Shown here: positions 16,764-26,487 of the stretch, piece by piece
Layout: each line of letters starts with the position of its first letter
Numbering within the stretch: position 1 is the first letter of the stretch
Assembly (NCBI GenBank): GCA_022813675.1
Contig: CP063375.1
Coordinates: 1,748,001 to 1,812,000, forward strand
Length of the DNA: 64,000 bases
Source: Deferribacteraceae bacterium V6Fe1
Lineage (GTDB): Bacteria > Chrysiogenota > Deferribacteres > Deferribacterales > Deferrivibrionaceae
Direction of reading: 5' to 3'
Notes under the pieces: model-generated
Seen by the model: only the letters and a program-made list of their open reading frames with translations
What the model was told of the DNA's origin: nothing
The model's database searches: none
Position numbers and translations under genes: made by a program

Positions 16764-18017
16764 ATGAAATATTTTCTGTTATTCCTTTTTTTTAGTATGA
16801 ATCTTTTTGCAGCTGATGGACAGTTAAACCAAGCAGATACTTTGTGGGTAATTTTATCTACAATTTTAGTTTTGGTTATGACGCCAGCTCTTTCAATATT
16901 TTATGGTGGAATGGCTCGCTCGAAGAATATTTTGTCTACAATGTCTTACAGTTTTGTTTCTATGACTGTTGTAGGTGTTATTTGGTTTTTAATCGGCCAT
17001 ACTATTGCTTTTGGACCAAATGGCTCAAGTTTAATTGGCAGTATGAAATATCTTTTTATCAACAAGTCGTTTATGTCAGACTTACATGGGACAATACCTG
17101 AATCGGTTTTTGCATTTTTTCAGGGGATGTTTGCTGTTATAACAGTAGCACTTTTTAGCGGCTCTATTGTGGAAAGAATGAAATTTTCGGCATATGTTAT
17201 TGTAATTACTTTCTGGGTCATTTTTATATATGCCCCACTTGCACATTTTGTTTGGGGAGATAACGGATTTTTAGCATCATTAGGTGTGCTTGATTTTGCC
17301 GGTGGTCTTGTCGTTCATTTGTCTTCAGCCGTAGCAGCTTTAGTATTGATAAAAATGGTTGGAAACAGAAGAGGTTTCCCTGTGCAAAAACATTTGCCTC
17401 ATAATCTTGTTATTACCGGAATTGGCACAGGTCTTTTATGGTTTGGCTGGTTTGGGTTTAATGCAGGTAGTGCTTTGGCAATAAATGATGTAGCTTTTTA
17501 TGCATTGATTAATACTTTTATAGCAGGAGCTGCTGGTGGTGTTGTTTGGATGATTTTAGAAATGAAAGTTGCAAAACCAAGTTTTTTGGGTATTTGTTCG
17601 GGTATTATTGCAGGGCTTGCATCCGTGACAAATGCAGCTGGCTATGTAACACCTGTGGTAGCTTTATTGATAGGGTGTATGGGTGGCTTTTTATGTTTTT
17701 ATGCCATTACGCTCAAATATAGGTTTAATTACGACGATTCACTCGATGTAATAGGTGTGCATGGCGTTGGTGGGCTAATTGGGGCTACTATGACCGGTCT
17801 TTTTGCTTCTATAAACTCTCAAGGTCTGTTTTTCGGCAATCCAAAACAATTTTTAATACAACTTGCAGGTATTGCAGTGACACTTGTTTTTGCAGGCGTT
17901 GGAACAATTATAATAGCCAAATTGGCTGATCTGGTTGTTGGATTGAGAGTAGAAGAGCTTGAAGAGATAGAGGGGCTTGACCTTTCTCAGCACGGTGAAT
18001 CGGGCTATAATATGTAA
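16764..18017 (+). CDS. amtB: Ammonium transporter AmtB
   Basis: 417 residues: cleavable signal peptide (about 1-17, ending LFAADG) and 11 predicted membrane helices. The twin-histidine pore residues are H185 (GLVVHLSSAVAAL) and H333 (DVIGVHGVGGLIG); the phenylalanine-rich gate and the ALFSGSIVERMKF segment are typical Amt. Takes up NH4+/NH3 across the inner membrane. Most bacteria pair amtB with a PII gene (glnK); none is adjacent here, the next gene being an unrelated small membrane protein, so its PII regulator must be elsewhere. The ribosome site is GCGGAGG. Confidence 0.96.
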   Translation: MKYFLLFLFFSMNLFAADGQLNQADTLWVILSTILVLVMTPALSIFYGGMARSKNILSTMSYSFVSMTVVGVIWFLIGHTIAFGPNGSSLIGSMKYLFINKSFMSDLHGTIPESVFAFFQGMFAVITVALFSGSIVERMKFSAYVIVITFWVIFIYAPLAHFVWGDNGFLASLGVLDFAGGLVVHLSSAVAALVLIKMVGNRRGFPVQKHLPHNLVITGIGTGLLWFGWFGFNAGSALAINDVAFYALINTFIAGAAGGVVWMILEMKVAKPSFLGICSGIIAGLASVTNAAGYVTPVVALLIGCMGGFLCFYAITLKYRFNYDDSLDVIGVHGVGGLIGATMTGLFASINSQGLFFGNPKQFLIQLAGIAVTLVFAGVGTIIIAKLADLVVGLRVEELEEIEGLDLSQHGESGYNM

Positions 18018-18050
18018 AGAAAATACTGAGAAGGAAATCATTATAAAAGA

Positions 18051-18087
18051 GGCTGTTTTCCGGTTATTTTTATTTTGGAAAACAGCC
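18051..18087 (+). terminator. Hairpin after amtB (probable terminator)
   Basis: Perfect 11-bp stem GGCTGTTTTCC (18051-18061) / GGAAAACAGCC (18077-18087) with a 15-base loop, 33 bp after the amtB stop. The T run after it is interrupted (ATTGTTAATATCTTTTT), so termination may be partial. Confidence 0.6.
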
Positions 18088-18191
18088 CATTGTTAATATC
18101 TTTTTAAAATGTAAAATAAAAATTATGTTAATATTGATTTATTTGCCAAAAATCTTAGGATAAAATCCATCATTACTTAATAAGGTGTAAA

Positions 18192-18524
18192 ATGAATCGC
18201 ATAGGTAGTTTTGTTGTATTTACTTTTTTATTGTTATCTTCATTTTTGACTGCCGCACATTTTCTTAGGGCTCAGCAGATTGTGTTTGTTATAATTTATG
18301 TAATTTTACCATTTTTGTTCTTTATTAAAAATAGGTTTTCATATTATCTGATTGAAATGGCATTATTTTTTAGTATCGTTGAGTGGGTTGTGACTGTTTA
18401 TAAAATTATAAGTTACAGAGCTGCTCACGCAATTAATTACACAAGATTCAGTATTATTTTATTATTAGTAATCTTATTTGTTATTTCCACTATGATTATG
18501 ATATGGAAAAGCAAAAGAGATTAG
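18192..18524 (+). CDS. Small integral membrane protein of unknown function
   Basis: 110 residues with about three to four hydrophobic helices (roughly 6-24, 28-45, 52-72 and 84-104) and a short basic tail KSKRD. No family recognised. Its ATG has a weak AAGGTG site. It stands alone between the amtB terminator and the convergently transcribed kinase gene, whose stop lies 1 bp away. Confidence 0.6.
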   Translation: MNRIGSFVVFTFLLLSSFLTAAHFLRAQQIVFVIIYVILPFLFFIKNRFSYYLIEMALFFSIVEWVVTVYKIISYRAAHAINYTRFSIILLLVILFVISTMIMIWKSKRD

Positions 18525-18525
18525 T

Positions 18526-20856
18526 TTACTTTTGTACACTGTTTAGCATGTTTTTTAAATTTTCAAGTGAAAATGGTTTAGGGAGATAAAAGTCAAAACC
18601 ATATTTTTTGTAGTTTGTTATTGTTTCACCGTCAGAATAGCCTGAAGAGACAACAAAGAATGAGTTAATACCTTTATCTTTCAGCTTTTTTATGGTTGCT
18701 TCTCCGCTAAGTCCGCCTTTTATTGTCAAATCAAGGACAATTATGTCAAACTCTTTATTTTCAACCTCTTTTAAGGTCTCTTCACCGTTTCTCGTTACTG
18801 TGACGTTGCAGTGAAAAAGCTCAAGCATTGTTTTAAATGAATCGCGCAAATCGTCTTCATCATCCATATATAAGATATTTAGCTTTTTGCTTAAATTTGA
18901 GTTGTCGGATAGGTTATTATTATTTATCTTGCATTCGGTTTTAGGCAGATAGATTTCAAACACACAACCTTTATCAAGATTTTTAAAAGTGATATGCCCA
19001 TTGTGTTGCTTTACAATTGAATATGCTGTGGCAAGACCCAATCCGCTTCCAGACGGCTTGGTAGTAAAAAACGGTTCAAAAATATCTTTGGCAATATCCT
19101 CAGGTATCCCCGTGCCATAATCTCTGACGGATATTTTTACGTAATCCCCTTCAAGTATATTAAATTCATTAACTTGTCCAAAACTAACCGTATTTATAGA
19201 AATATCTATTTCTCCTCTATCGTCCATTGATTGTTTAGCGTTGATGACAATATTTGTTATTACTTGGGTTATAAAGTTTTCATCTGCATTTGCACATAAA
19301 TCATTGTATTCAATGTTAAAATTCAAATTTATGCTACTCCCTTTCAATACAAATTCAGCTGCATCCTTTACAATTTTACAGATATTAATATTTTGAATTT
19401 CAAGGCTGCTCCCTTTTGCAAATGTGAGAAGCTGCTTTGTCAAATGTCTGCTTTTTTGGATAAGGTTTTCAATTTTAGGCAACTCCCTTTCAAAATTGCC
19501 TTTAGCCTTTATGGCCATCACATAATTTGATATTGCTCCAAGATAATTATTAAAGTCGTGGGCAATCCCTGCAGCAATCTTGCCGATTGTTTCAAGCTTA
19601 TCAATTTTTGTCTGAATCTGAATATTTTGCATTGTAGATGTTATATCGTTAATCATTACAACATAATCAAAATTGTTATTGTGCTCATTTTGAATTTTGG
19701 TTATCGAGATTTCGGCTATTATATCCCCTTTGAGTGTATCTTTAATTAAATAATAATCTTTAAGCTCTTTTGAAAATATAATATCTTCAAACTTTATATT
19801 TTTATTGTTATCTTGGATAGGATAGGTAAAGTCGGAAATAGTTTTTCCTATATCTAAGCTATCAAAAGTATTTTTTGCTGCTTTATTAAAAAAATCCACT
19901 TGAAGATTACCGTTAAAGAGTATTATAGGCTCAGTTAGGTTGTTTAATATTTTTACAAGTTTTTTTCGCTCGTTTTTGAGCTGAGTGGTAGCTTTGGCAA
20001 GTTTGTAGTTGAAAATAAAGATTATCAAAAATGCTATGATAATAAATGAAAAAAATAAGATGATAAGCTTGATATAGTTTCTTTCCAAAAATGTTAAGAT
20101 AGGGTTATGAAGGTAATAGCCTTCTGAAAAGTATTGCAATCTGTTGTAGTAATAAGAATTTTCATCGGAAAGGAGATTAGAAAGTTCATCGTCGATCTTT
20201 TTAACAATTCTTTTATCAAGACCTTTTTTGTATGCAAAGTGTGATTTTACCGGTTTTACAATTATGTTTGTTAACTTCAAATCGGAATTTTTCAATGAAA
20301 ATGTGTAGTTTCTTGCTATAAGAGCTGTATCAACATTTTTGTTTAAGACTGCATCTACGGCTTCATTATAATTATCCACAAAGTAGTATTTAGCCCTTAT
20401 GTCGAGCTTTTCAAGTATAGGAGCAAGTCCATCCATAGCCATTAAAAATATGTCGTTAAATTGGACTGCTATGGTTTTGCCGTTAAGGTCGTAAAAAGAG
20501 TTAATATTGTTCCCTTTTTGAGTGACAATTTGCCCCCAGTTTTCAAAAATTGGGAATTTTGAATAGTCCATATATTGAAGCCTGTATTCTGCATACCCTA
20601 TCGGGAAAAATACGTCTATCTTCCCCTTTGAAATATCGGAATAAAGCTCACTCCAGCTGCCATAGACGAATTCATAGTCGATATTGTTTTTTTGTGCTAT
20701 GTATTTAAAAATATCAACATGAAACCCTTTATATTCACCATTTTCAAGATATGACAAAGGTTTGTTATCCCAAAAGCCCACTTTAAGTCTTTCGGCAAAA
20801 GAGTTAACGGCAATAGTTATGAAAATTAATAAAGTTATTGTTAGTTTATTTTTCAC
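18526..20856 (-). CDS. Hybrid sensor kinase with periplasmic solute-binding sensor domain
   Basis: 776 residues in order: signal peptide (1-21); family-3 solute-binding domain (about 22-245, with [19 protein letters not shown] at the start), as in BvgS/EvgS-type sensors; transmembrane helix 262-283; PAS-like domain (about 300-410); HisKA with H433 ([13 protein letters not shown]); HATPase with N-box [10 protein letters not shown] and [11 protein letters not shown]; receiver domain (about 660-776, D709). An amino acid or similar small solute is a likely periplasmic ligand. Its start overlaps the preceding kinase gene by 11 bp. Last gene of a three-kinase operon. Confidence 0.93.
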   Translation of the reverse strand: MKNKLTITLLIFITIAVNSFAERLKVGFWDNKPLSYLENGEYKGFHVDIFKYIAQKNNIDYEFVYGSWSELYSDISKGKIDVFFPIGYAEYRLQYMDYSKFPIFENWGQIVTQKGNNINSFYDLNGKTIAVQFNDIFLMAMDGLAPILEKLDIRAKYYFVDNYNEAVDAVLNKNVDTALIARNYTFSLKNSDLKLTNIIVKPVKSHFAYKKGLDKRIVKKIDDELSNLLSDENSYYYNRLQYFSEGYYLHNPILTFLERNYIKLIILFFSFIIIAFLIIFIFNYKLAKATTQLKNERKKLVKILNNLTEPIILFNGNLQVDFFNKAAKNTFDSLDIGKTISDFTYPIQDNNKNIKFEDIIFSKELKDYYLIKDTLKGDIIAEISITKIQNEHNNNFDYVVMINDITSTMQNIQIQTKIDKLETIGKIAAGIAHDFNNYLGAISNYVMAIKAKGNFERELPKIENLIQKSRHLTKQLLTFAKGSSLEIQNINICKIVKDAAEFVLKGSSINLNFNIEYNDLCANADENFITQVITNIVINAKQSMDDRGEIDISINTVSFGQVNEFNILEGDYVKISVRDYGTGIPEDIAKDIFEPFFTTKPSGSGLGLATAYSIVKQHNGHITFKNLDKGCVFEIYLPKTECKINNNNLSDNSNLSKKLNILYMDDEDDLRDSFKTMLELFHCNVTVTRNGEETLKEVENKEFDIIVLDLTIKGGLSGEATIKKLKDKGINSFFVVSSGYSDGETITNYKKYGFDFYLPKPFSLENLKNMLNSVQK

Positions 20857-22759
20857 TTTTATTTAACATATTGCGTATAGTTTTTAGTATTTGGAGCGGT
20901 CTATACGGTTTTTCCATAAATTCTATTTCACATAATGACTGCAGACGCTTAAATTCATCTTTTATCTTATACCCCGTAGTGATGATACATTTTAAGTTTT
21001 TATTTATTTTAAGTGCCTCTAAAATCATTTTGTCTCCGTTTAATTCGGGCATAACGTAGTCGGTAATGACAGCATCGATTTTGTTATTTTTTATGATTTC
21101 AAGCCCTTCTTTTCCATTAAAAGCTTTAAAAGCTTTATATCCGTTGCTTTCGAAAAAGGTTGCAAGCAGGTTAAGCAGCCCTTCTTCATCTTCCACAATC
21201 AATATGCTTTCATTGCCTGCTAAATCGTGCATAGATGGGCTTTTTGTTGTTTCAATCTGTTTTTTGGCTTCATCTTTATTATTGGCACAGGGCCAAAGTA
21301 TATCTATTCTCGTGTATTCCCCTTCTACGCTGTCGGCAAAAATGTAACCGCCATTTTGCTTGACTATCCCGTAAACGCTTGCAAGCCCCAAACCAGTCCC
21401 TTTTCCCACATCCTTTGTGGTAAAAAAAGGCTCAAATATTTTGAGAAGATATTCCTTTTTTATTCCTATGCCGTTATCCTCAACCGATAACTTCATGTAA
21501 TTGCCATTTTTTACATAACTTAGGTGAGAATATGTTACCCCATCAGCATTATCAAGCGTAATTTTTATTGTTTTGTTTTCCTTCTCAACTACCTCAAGGG
21601 CATCCCTTGAGTTTATTATAAGATTCATAATTATCTGATTAAATTGTGTTTTATCTATGTTTATCATACATTCGTCATGTGAAAGTATTTCAAAAGTCAG
21701 ATTGATATTTTCAGGAATAATCCTTCTAATCATCTTTAAGTTATCATTTATTAGAGAGCTAAATCTTTGAATCTCAGAGATTATAATTTGCTGTCTGCTG
21801 TAGCCCAGCAGGTGAGATACAAGTGTGGCAGCTTTATCGGATAACTGTTTTAATTTGTCCAATATTTTTGAGCTATTTTCATTTTGTATTTGGTATTGTA
21901 ATACTTCAAGATAAGCATTAAACCCTGTCAAAATATTATTGAAGTCGTGGGCTACCCCTGCGGCAAGCTGTCCTACTGTTTCAAGCTTTTGCATTTGAAA
22001 AAGTGTTTCTTCAAGCTGTTTCTCCTTTGTAATATCTTTTTTTATTGCCGCATACTTAACAATTTGACCGTTATCATCTTTTAAAGGAAATATTGTATCT
22101 TCTTCGTAGTAAAATTTCCCATCCTTCTTTTTGTTGATTAAAATATCGAAGAAAGTGCCTCCGGATGTGATTGTATCCCATAGTCTTTTGTAAAATTCCC
22201 TGTTTTGTTTACCGCTTTTTAATATCCGTGGGTTTTGACCGAGAAGCTCGTGCTTACCAAAACCTGTTATTTTACAATATCCGTCATTGACATACTCAAT
22301 ATTTCCGTCCAAGTCGGTTATCATAAAGCCTGTTGCTGATTGCTCGAGCATTTCTATAAGAAAAGGGAAGTTTAGTATTTCAAGATTGCTGTCAGTTATC
22401 TCCTCAAACTCAAGCATTACCCAGTATCTTGAGTTGGTATTAATTTTAAACGGGTAAACTTGAATTTGGACTAATATGATATTGCCGTCTTTTTTAACAT
22501 ATTTGGTGCAAAGATTTCTGTACACTCTTCCATCACTTTGAGCTTTACAAACAGCACATTCATCGTCAGTCACCAAATTTTTGTGTACTAATATATGGAA
22601 ATCTTTTGCTAAAAGCTCCGATTTATCTTGATAACCTAAAATATTTAAAGCTGCATTATTTGTCAAAATCAGCTTTTTGCTGTGGTCAAGTATGCAAATG
22701 CCTCGTTGACTTGAGTTAAGTATTGTTTCAAGGATTTTATTTTCAATTATTTCATCCAT
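20846..22759 (-). CDS. Cytoplasmic PAS-PAS hybrid histidine kinase
   Basis: 637 residues, no membrane segment: PAS 1 (about 8-122), PAS 2 (about 133-245, with GQNPRILKSG), HisKA with H271 (GVAHDFNNILTGF), HATPase (MNLIINSRDALE, DNGIGIKK, GKGTGLGLASVYG) and a C-terminal receiver domain (515-637, D567 in ITDYVMPELNG). PAS 1 contains a cysteine-containing loop (DDECAVCKAQ), so redox or haem sensing is possible but unproven. It overlaps the kinase genes on both sides by 13 and 11 bp. Confidence 0.93.
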   Translation of the reverse strand: MDEIIENKILETILNSSQRGICILDHSKKLILTNNAALNILGYQDKSELLAKDFHILVHKNLVTDDECAVCKAQSDGRVYRNLCTKYVKKDGNIILVQIQVYPFKINTNSRYWVMLEFEEITDSNLEILNFPFLIEMLEQSATGFMITDLDGNIEYVNDGYCKITGFGKHELLGQNPRILKSGKQNREFYKRLWDTITSGGTFFDILINKKKDGKFYYEEDTIFPLKDDNGQIVKYAAIKKDITKEKQLEETLFQMQKLETVGQLAAGVAHDFNNILTGFNAYLEVLQYQIQNENSSKILDKLKQLSDKAATLVSHLLGYSRQQIIISEIQRFSSLINDNLKMIRRIIPENINLTFEILSHDECMINIDKTQFNQIIMNLIINSRDALEVVEKENKTIKITLDNADGVTYSHLSYVKNGNYMKLSVEDNGIGIKKEYLLKIFEPFFTTKDVGKGTGLGLASVYGIVKQNGGYIFADSVEGEYTRIDILWPCANNKDEAKKQIETTKSPSMHDLAGNESILIVEDEEGLLNLLATFFESNGYKAFKAFNGKEGLEIIKNNKIDAVITDYVMPELNGDKMILEALKINKNLKCIITTGYKIKDEFKRLQSLCEIEFMEKPYRPLQILKTIRNMLNKSEK

Positions 22760-24255
22760 CTATTATCAACCTTCAGGTTTTTATTTATTTCATTGACTAA
22801 GTCATCCGATGAGAATGGTTTTTTTAGGAAACTAAAATTGTTTTTAATATCCTTAATTTCATCATCATTTTCATAGCCTGAAATAAATATAGCAGGTAAG
22901 TGACCATATCTCTCCTTGATGGTCTCATACAACTTTCCTCCCGTCATCCCGGGCATTTTGATATCTATTACCGCTATGTCGATTAAAGGGAAATACTCTT
23001 TAAGCTTTTCAAGGGCGTCTTGAGGATTATTCGATTGAATGACATTAAATCCCTTTCTTTCAAGATTGGCGGCAAACGTCTCTCTAATTATATCGTCATC
23101 GTCCACAAAAAAAACGGTTTTGTTACTATCTAACTCATCAAAAAGCTCCAATTCGTCAAAATGTTCGTTTCTTTCTTCGTTATTTAAAACGGGCAGAAGT
23201 ATTGTCACGGTAGTACCCACTCCGTAAATACTTTCAATCTTTATGTCCCCGTTTAACGCATTTATGATAGAAAGGATAACAGGCAGACTAAGGCCTTTCC
23301 CCTTGCCGGCTTTTGTGGTATGTTCTACGGAAAATATATTTTGTAAATTATCCTCCTTAATACCTATTCCGTTGTCTTTGATAATTATTTCTATATATTT
23401 GCCGTCAGATAAATATGTGTGACCTTTGATATCTTTTTCATTCAATATAATTTCTATCTTCCCTTTCTCTTCACCTTTGGCCTTTATCGCTTCGGCACTG
23501 TTTTGCAATATACTTGTAAATATTTGAAGTATTTGTGTATAGTCACTCATTATTGTTGCATTTTCGGTATTTAATACTAAGGTAATGTCTAGGTTTTCAG
23601 AGAAAATTTCTTTGAAAAGTTTTTTGTGCTCAAGAAGAAAATTTGCAAGGTCTATCTTCTCCCTTGTAATATTATCGTCAGGAAAAAGATTTTCATATTT
23701 GCCTATCAATTTTGACATATTTTCAAGCAATGATTCGCTTTTGATGAGATATGCATTGCCACTATGGGTCATTTGCAACAAGTCATTTATCCCCAAAAGC
23801 TCAGTCAGTTTATCTTTCATGTCAGAGATTAGATTTCTTATTAGTTGAGCATTGTATTTCATAAGCTCAAGGTTTTTTAGTTTGTTGGTAAGCCCTATTA
23901 AATCGGTAATATTGACTAACGTGCCGTGGTGCAATATTTCACTGTCTTCATCATCCCACATTTCGACATTTGCAAGGACATCGATAATTTTGTTTTTTGC
24001 CGTCTTAAATTTAATATGGTAATTTTTGAGCTTTTTATTTTTTTGAAGGGCTTCAAGAAATACTTTTCTATCATCTATATTGAAATAAAAGTCCTCGACT
24101 TTTTTGCCGATTAGATTATTAAGGTCAGTTTCAAAAAGCTCTGCTGCTGCTTTGTTTGCTTCCAAGATTTTACCGTCTTTTGAAATGGTGTATATTGGTA
24201 TCCCTGCATTTTCAAAAATTATTTTGTATTTTTTCTCTATATTTTTGTTACACAT
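22747..24255 (-). CDS. PAS-ATPase-receiver protein lacking the kinase phospho-histidine
   Basis: 502 residues: PAS (about 8-120), a helical region where HisKA should be (125-195), HATPase (N-box LQNSAEAIKAK with N252, DNGIGIKED, then GKGKGLSLPVI) and a receiver domain (380-500, D431 in DIKMPGMTGG). Aligned by eye with its two neighbours, the H-box reads LISDMKDKLTELLG where they have GIAHDFNN, so the histidine position is S144. The usual EPFFTTK loop reads SVEHTTK. It may bind ATP but probably cannot autophosphorylate at this site; it could act as a pseudokinase partner or phosphatase for the other two. First gene of the operon. Confidence 0.88.
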   Translation of the reverse strand: MCNKNIEKKYKIIFENAGIPIYTISKDGKILEANKAAAELFETDLNNLIGKKVEDFYFNIDDRKVFLEALQKNKKLKNYHIKFKTAKNKIIDVLANVEMWDDEDSEILHHGTLVNITDLIGLTNKLKNLELMKYNAQLIRNLISDMKDKLTELLGINDLLQMTHSGNAYLIKSESLLENMSKLIGKYENLFPDDNITREKIDLANFLLEHKKLFKEIFSENLDITLVLNTENATIMSDYTQILQIFTSILQNSAEAIKAKGEEKGKIEIILNEKDIKGHTYLSDGKYIEIIIKDNGIGIKEDNLQNIFSVEHTTKAGKGKGLSLPVILSIINALNGDIKIESIYGVGTTVTILLPVLNNEERNEHFDELELFDELDSNKTVFFVDDDDIIRETFAANLERKGFNVIQSNNPQDALEKLKEYFPLIDIAVIDIKMPGMTGGKLYETIKERYGHLPAIFISGYENDDEIKDIKNNFSFLKKPFSSDDLVNEINKNLKVDNRWMK

Positions 24256-24373
24256 ATGCTAACCTCTTATTAAGTGTTGATTTTTAAATTATAATTTATA
24301 TATAATTAAACTTCAATGAAAAATTATTTGTTATTGTGCTACAATTTATTAAAACGTATCCAGGGGTGTATAG

Positions 24374-24589
24374 TTGGGAGAGCTTACAAAGACCAGGATC
24401 TATGCAAGCAGCATAAATGAGGGGTTTGAAAAAGCTAAAAAATATTTTAATAAGGATTTCTCTGAGCTTGAATATAAGCTTATTTCATCAGATGGCGAAG
24501 GGGATAACAAATATCTTCTTGAGTTTTCAGTAAAATCTTCAAATATTGGGAAGTCCGGAAAACTTTTTGAAGACGTTTTTTTTGGATGA
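24374..24589 (+). CDS. Jag_N-like N-terminal module, apparently the 5' part of the FapA-type gene
   Basis: 71 residues from a TTG start with an AGGGGTG ribosome site five bases upstream. The sequence RIYASSINEGFEKAKKYF resembles the Jag_N domain, which is found at the N-terminus of KhpB/Jag and of some DUF342 (FapA) proteins. The frame closes at TGA (24587-24589) just after a run of eight T (24576-24583). Removing one T would continue the reading into the downstream DUF342 frame without loss. It is therefore probably not a separate gene but the beginning of the next one. Confidence 0.7.
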   Translation: MGELTKTRIYASSINEGFEKAKKYFNKDFSELEYKLISSDGEGDNKYLLEFSVKSSNIGKSGKLFEDVFFG

Positions 24590-25979
24590 CTTTGAAGTAA
24601 TGATTACAAAAGATAAAATGAAAGCCTATATATTAGTCCCGCCAAAGCCTAAAAAGATTGACCGTGATTATATTTTGGAGCTTTTGACTGAAAGTGGCGT
24701 GAGGCAAGGGATTATGGAGGATAAGATTGACCTGCTTGTCCACCTTGTCAATTCCGAGAGTAAGAAAATTGATACTACATTTTTGGTGGCTGAAGGCAGG
24801 CCTGCCGTCAACGGTTACAATGCGGAAGTGCTGCTTAAATCGGATGAGCATCAGGAAGATTTTTTCGTCGAAGAGTCTCTTGATAGGATAGATTATAAAA
24901 ATATTAAGAAAAATAAGCTTGGAATTGTGAAGAAAGACTCGCCTGTCGCATATTATAACCCACCTTCAAAGGGGAAGTCAGGCTTTTTAGTCACCGGAGA
25001 GATATTAGAGGCAAAAGACGGCGAGGATATTATAGTAAAGCTCAATGAAAATGTGCTAAAAAAAGATAATATATTTTACAGCACTATTGACGGCCTTTTG
25101 GAGTATAAGTTTATTGGGAATGTGGTAGAGCTTAAAGTATCAAACGTATATTTTGTAAGAGGGAATGTTGATTACAAAACGGGTAATATTGAGTTCCCCG
25201 GCTCTGTTATTATTACAGGGGAGCTTCAATCGGGGTTTACCGTCAAATCAGGAGAAAATATTATTGTCAATACGATATCAGGTGAAGCCCATGCAAAAGG
25301 GAATATTATTGTAAAAGAAGGTATAATTGGCAGCAGTAATGTTAAAAGGTGCAAAGTAAGAGCCGGTAAGTCAGTTGAGGCTACATTTATACAGTTTGCT
25401 GATGTGGTAGCAAATGAAGATATTGCAGTTAAAAATCTTATTAGAGATTCCATGGTGGTCACAGACGGTAAGATAACCTGCCTTGGTAAGCCTGGTAACA
25501 TATACGGCGGTGTATTTTATGCCACAAAAGGTTTGGAAGCAAATATCCTTGGTTCACCGTCATTTACAAAGACAAAAATAGTAGTAGGTGCTTCCGCAAA
25601 ATACGTATCAAGGCTTTCAAAGCTTACCGAGGAAAAGAATAATTTGGAAAAATCGTTGCAACAAATATTAAATTTTTTGGGTAGCATTGAGCAGAGGATG
25701 GACTCATTGGATGAAGAAAAAAGGAAAATGGTAAATAGGCTAATCGAAGAAAAAAAGAAAGTCAGAAGAAACCTTTACCACATTTATCAAAGTATGGATG
25801 AAATAAAATCAAGGCTGAAAGAGGGAGCGGACAGTGAAATAATTTTTCATAAAGAGGCAATGCCAGGAGTGATAGCTGCAATTGGAGAATACTATTTAGA
25901 AATAAACAAGCTTGTAAGGGCAGGTAAATTTGTTTTCAATTCTGAGAAAAAGGAAGTGGAAGTAGTAAGTTTAAAATAG
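24546..25979 (+). CDS. FapA/DUF342-family polymer-forming-like protein (downstream frame)
   Basis: About 460 residues. The central part is the DUF342 right-handed repeat region rich in GNVDYKTGNIEFPGSV and IVKEGIIGSSNVKRCKV-type turns, followed by a coiled coil (about 355-425) and a short C-terminal strand region. The family is found near chemotaxis and cell-envelope genes; a biochemical role is not established. The only start codons before the DUF342 part are a TTG at 24546 and an ATG at 24600, neither with a ribosome site, which supports expression through the upstream frame by a frameshift at the T8 run or a broken gene. Confidence 0.85.
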   Translation: MGSPENFLKTFFLDDFEVMITKDKMKAYILVPPKPKKIDRDYILELLTESGVRQGIMEDKIDLLVHLVNSESKKIDTTFLVAEGRPAVNGYNAEVLLKSDEHQEDFFVEESLDRIDYKNIKKNKLGIVKKDSPVAYYNPPSKGKSGFLVTGEILEAKDGEDIIVKLNENVLKKDNIFYSTIDGLLEYKFIGNVVELKVSNVYFVRGNVDYKTGNIEFPGSVIITGELQSGFTVKSGENIIVNTISGEAHAKGNIIVKEGIIGSSNVKRCKVRAGKSVEATFIQFADVVANEDIAVKNLIRDSMVVTDGKITCLGKPGNIYGGVFYATKGLEANILGSPSFTKTKIVVGASAKYVSRLSKLTEEKNNLEKSLQQILNFLGSIEQRMDSLDEEKRKMVNRLIEEKKKVRRNLYHIYQSMDEIKSRLKEGADSEIIFHKEAMPGVIAAIGEYYLEINKLVRAGKFVFNSEKKEVEVVSLK

Positions 25980-26095
25980 TTGGAAAAATGTAATTAGTAA
26001 ACAGTAAGAAAAATATCAAATAATGATAAAGGCTTAATGTTCAAATATTTAAACTTTAACATGTTGTCGAGAATTGTCTGTTAAATTTAAATTAT

Positions 26096-26473
26096 TTAAT
26101 CTTTAACGCAAACAGCCTCAATCTCGATATCAACATCTTTAGGGAGTCTTGCAACTTCCACAACTGCACGGGCAGGTTTGTGATTGCCAAAAAATGCTTC
26201 ATATATAGCATTTATTTTGGCAAAATTGTTCATATCTTTAATAAAAACAGTGACTTTTGCGACTTCGGTTAAGCTAAAGCCTGCATGCTCTATTATATTT
26301 TTCATATTGTTAAGCACAAGCTTTGTTTCATCCTCTATATTTGTCAAGACAAGCTCACCTGTCTGCGGGTTTATCGGTATTTGACCTGAAACAAAAAGCA
26401 TATTATTCACCCTCACAGCTTGTGAGTATGGCCCTATTGCAGCAGGGGCATTTTTTGTGTTTATAAATTCCAT
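26096..26473 (-). CDS. ridA: RidA family 2-iminobutanoate/2-iminopropanoate deaminase
   Basis: 125 residues from the ATG at 26473, which has a GGAGGG ribosome site. Hydrolyses reactive enamine/imine intermediates made by PLP enzymes. Family motifs: AAIGPYSQAV at the start, FVSGQIPINPQTGEL, and near the C-terminus NHKPARAVVEVARLP, whose arginine binds the carboxylate, then IEIEAVCV. Length is standard. It lies 14 bp after a methyltransferase-like gene on the same strand. Confidence 0.96.
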   Translation of the reverse strand: MEFINTKNAPAAIGPYSQAVRVNNMLFVSGQIPINPQTGELVLTNIEDETKLVLNNMKNIIEHAGFSLTEVAKVTVFIKDMNNFAKINAIYEAFFGNHKPARAVVEVARLPKDVDIEIEAVCVKD

Positions 26474-26487
26474 ATTTTCCCTCCGTT

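Noticed and set aside
22125-22365. Second PAS domain of the 20846 kinase as a LOV photosensor
   Set aside because: GQNPRILKSG lacks the flavin-binding cysteine of the GxNCRFLQ motif.
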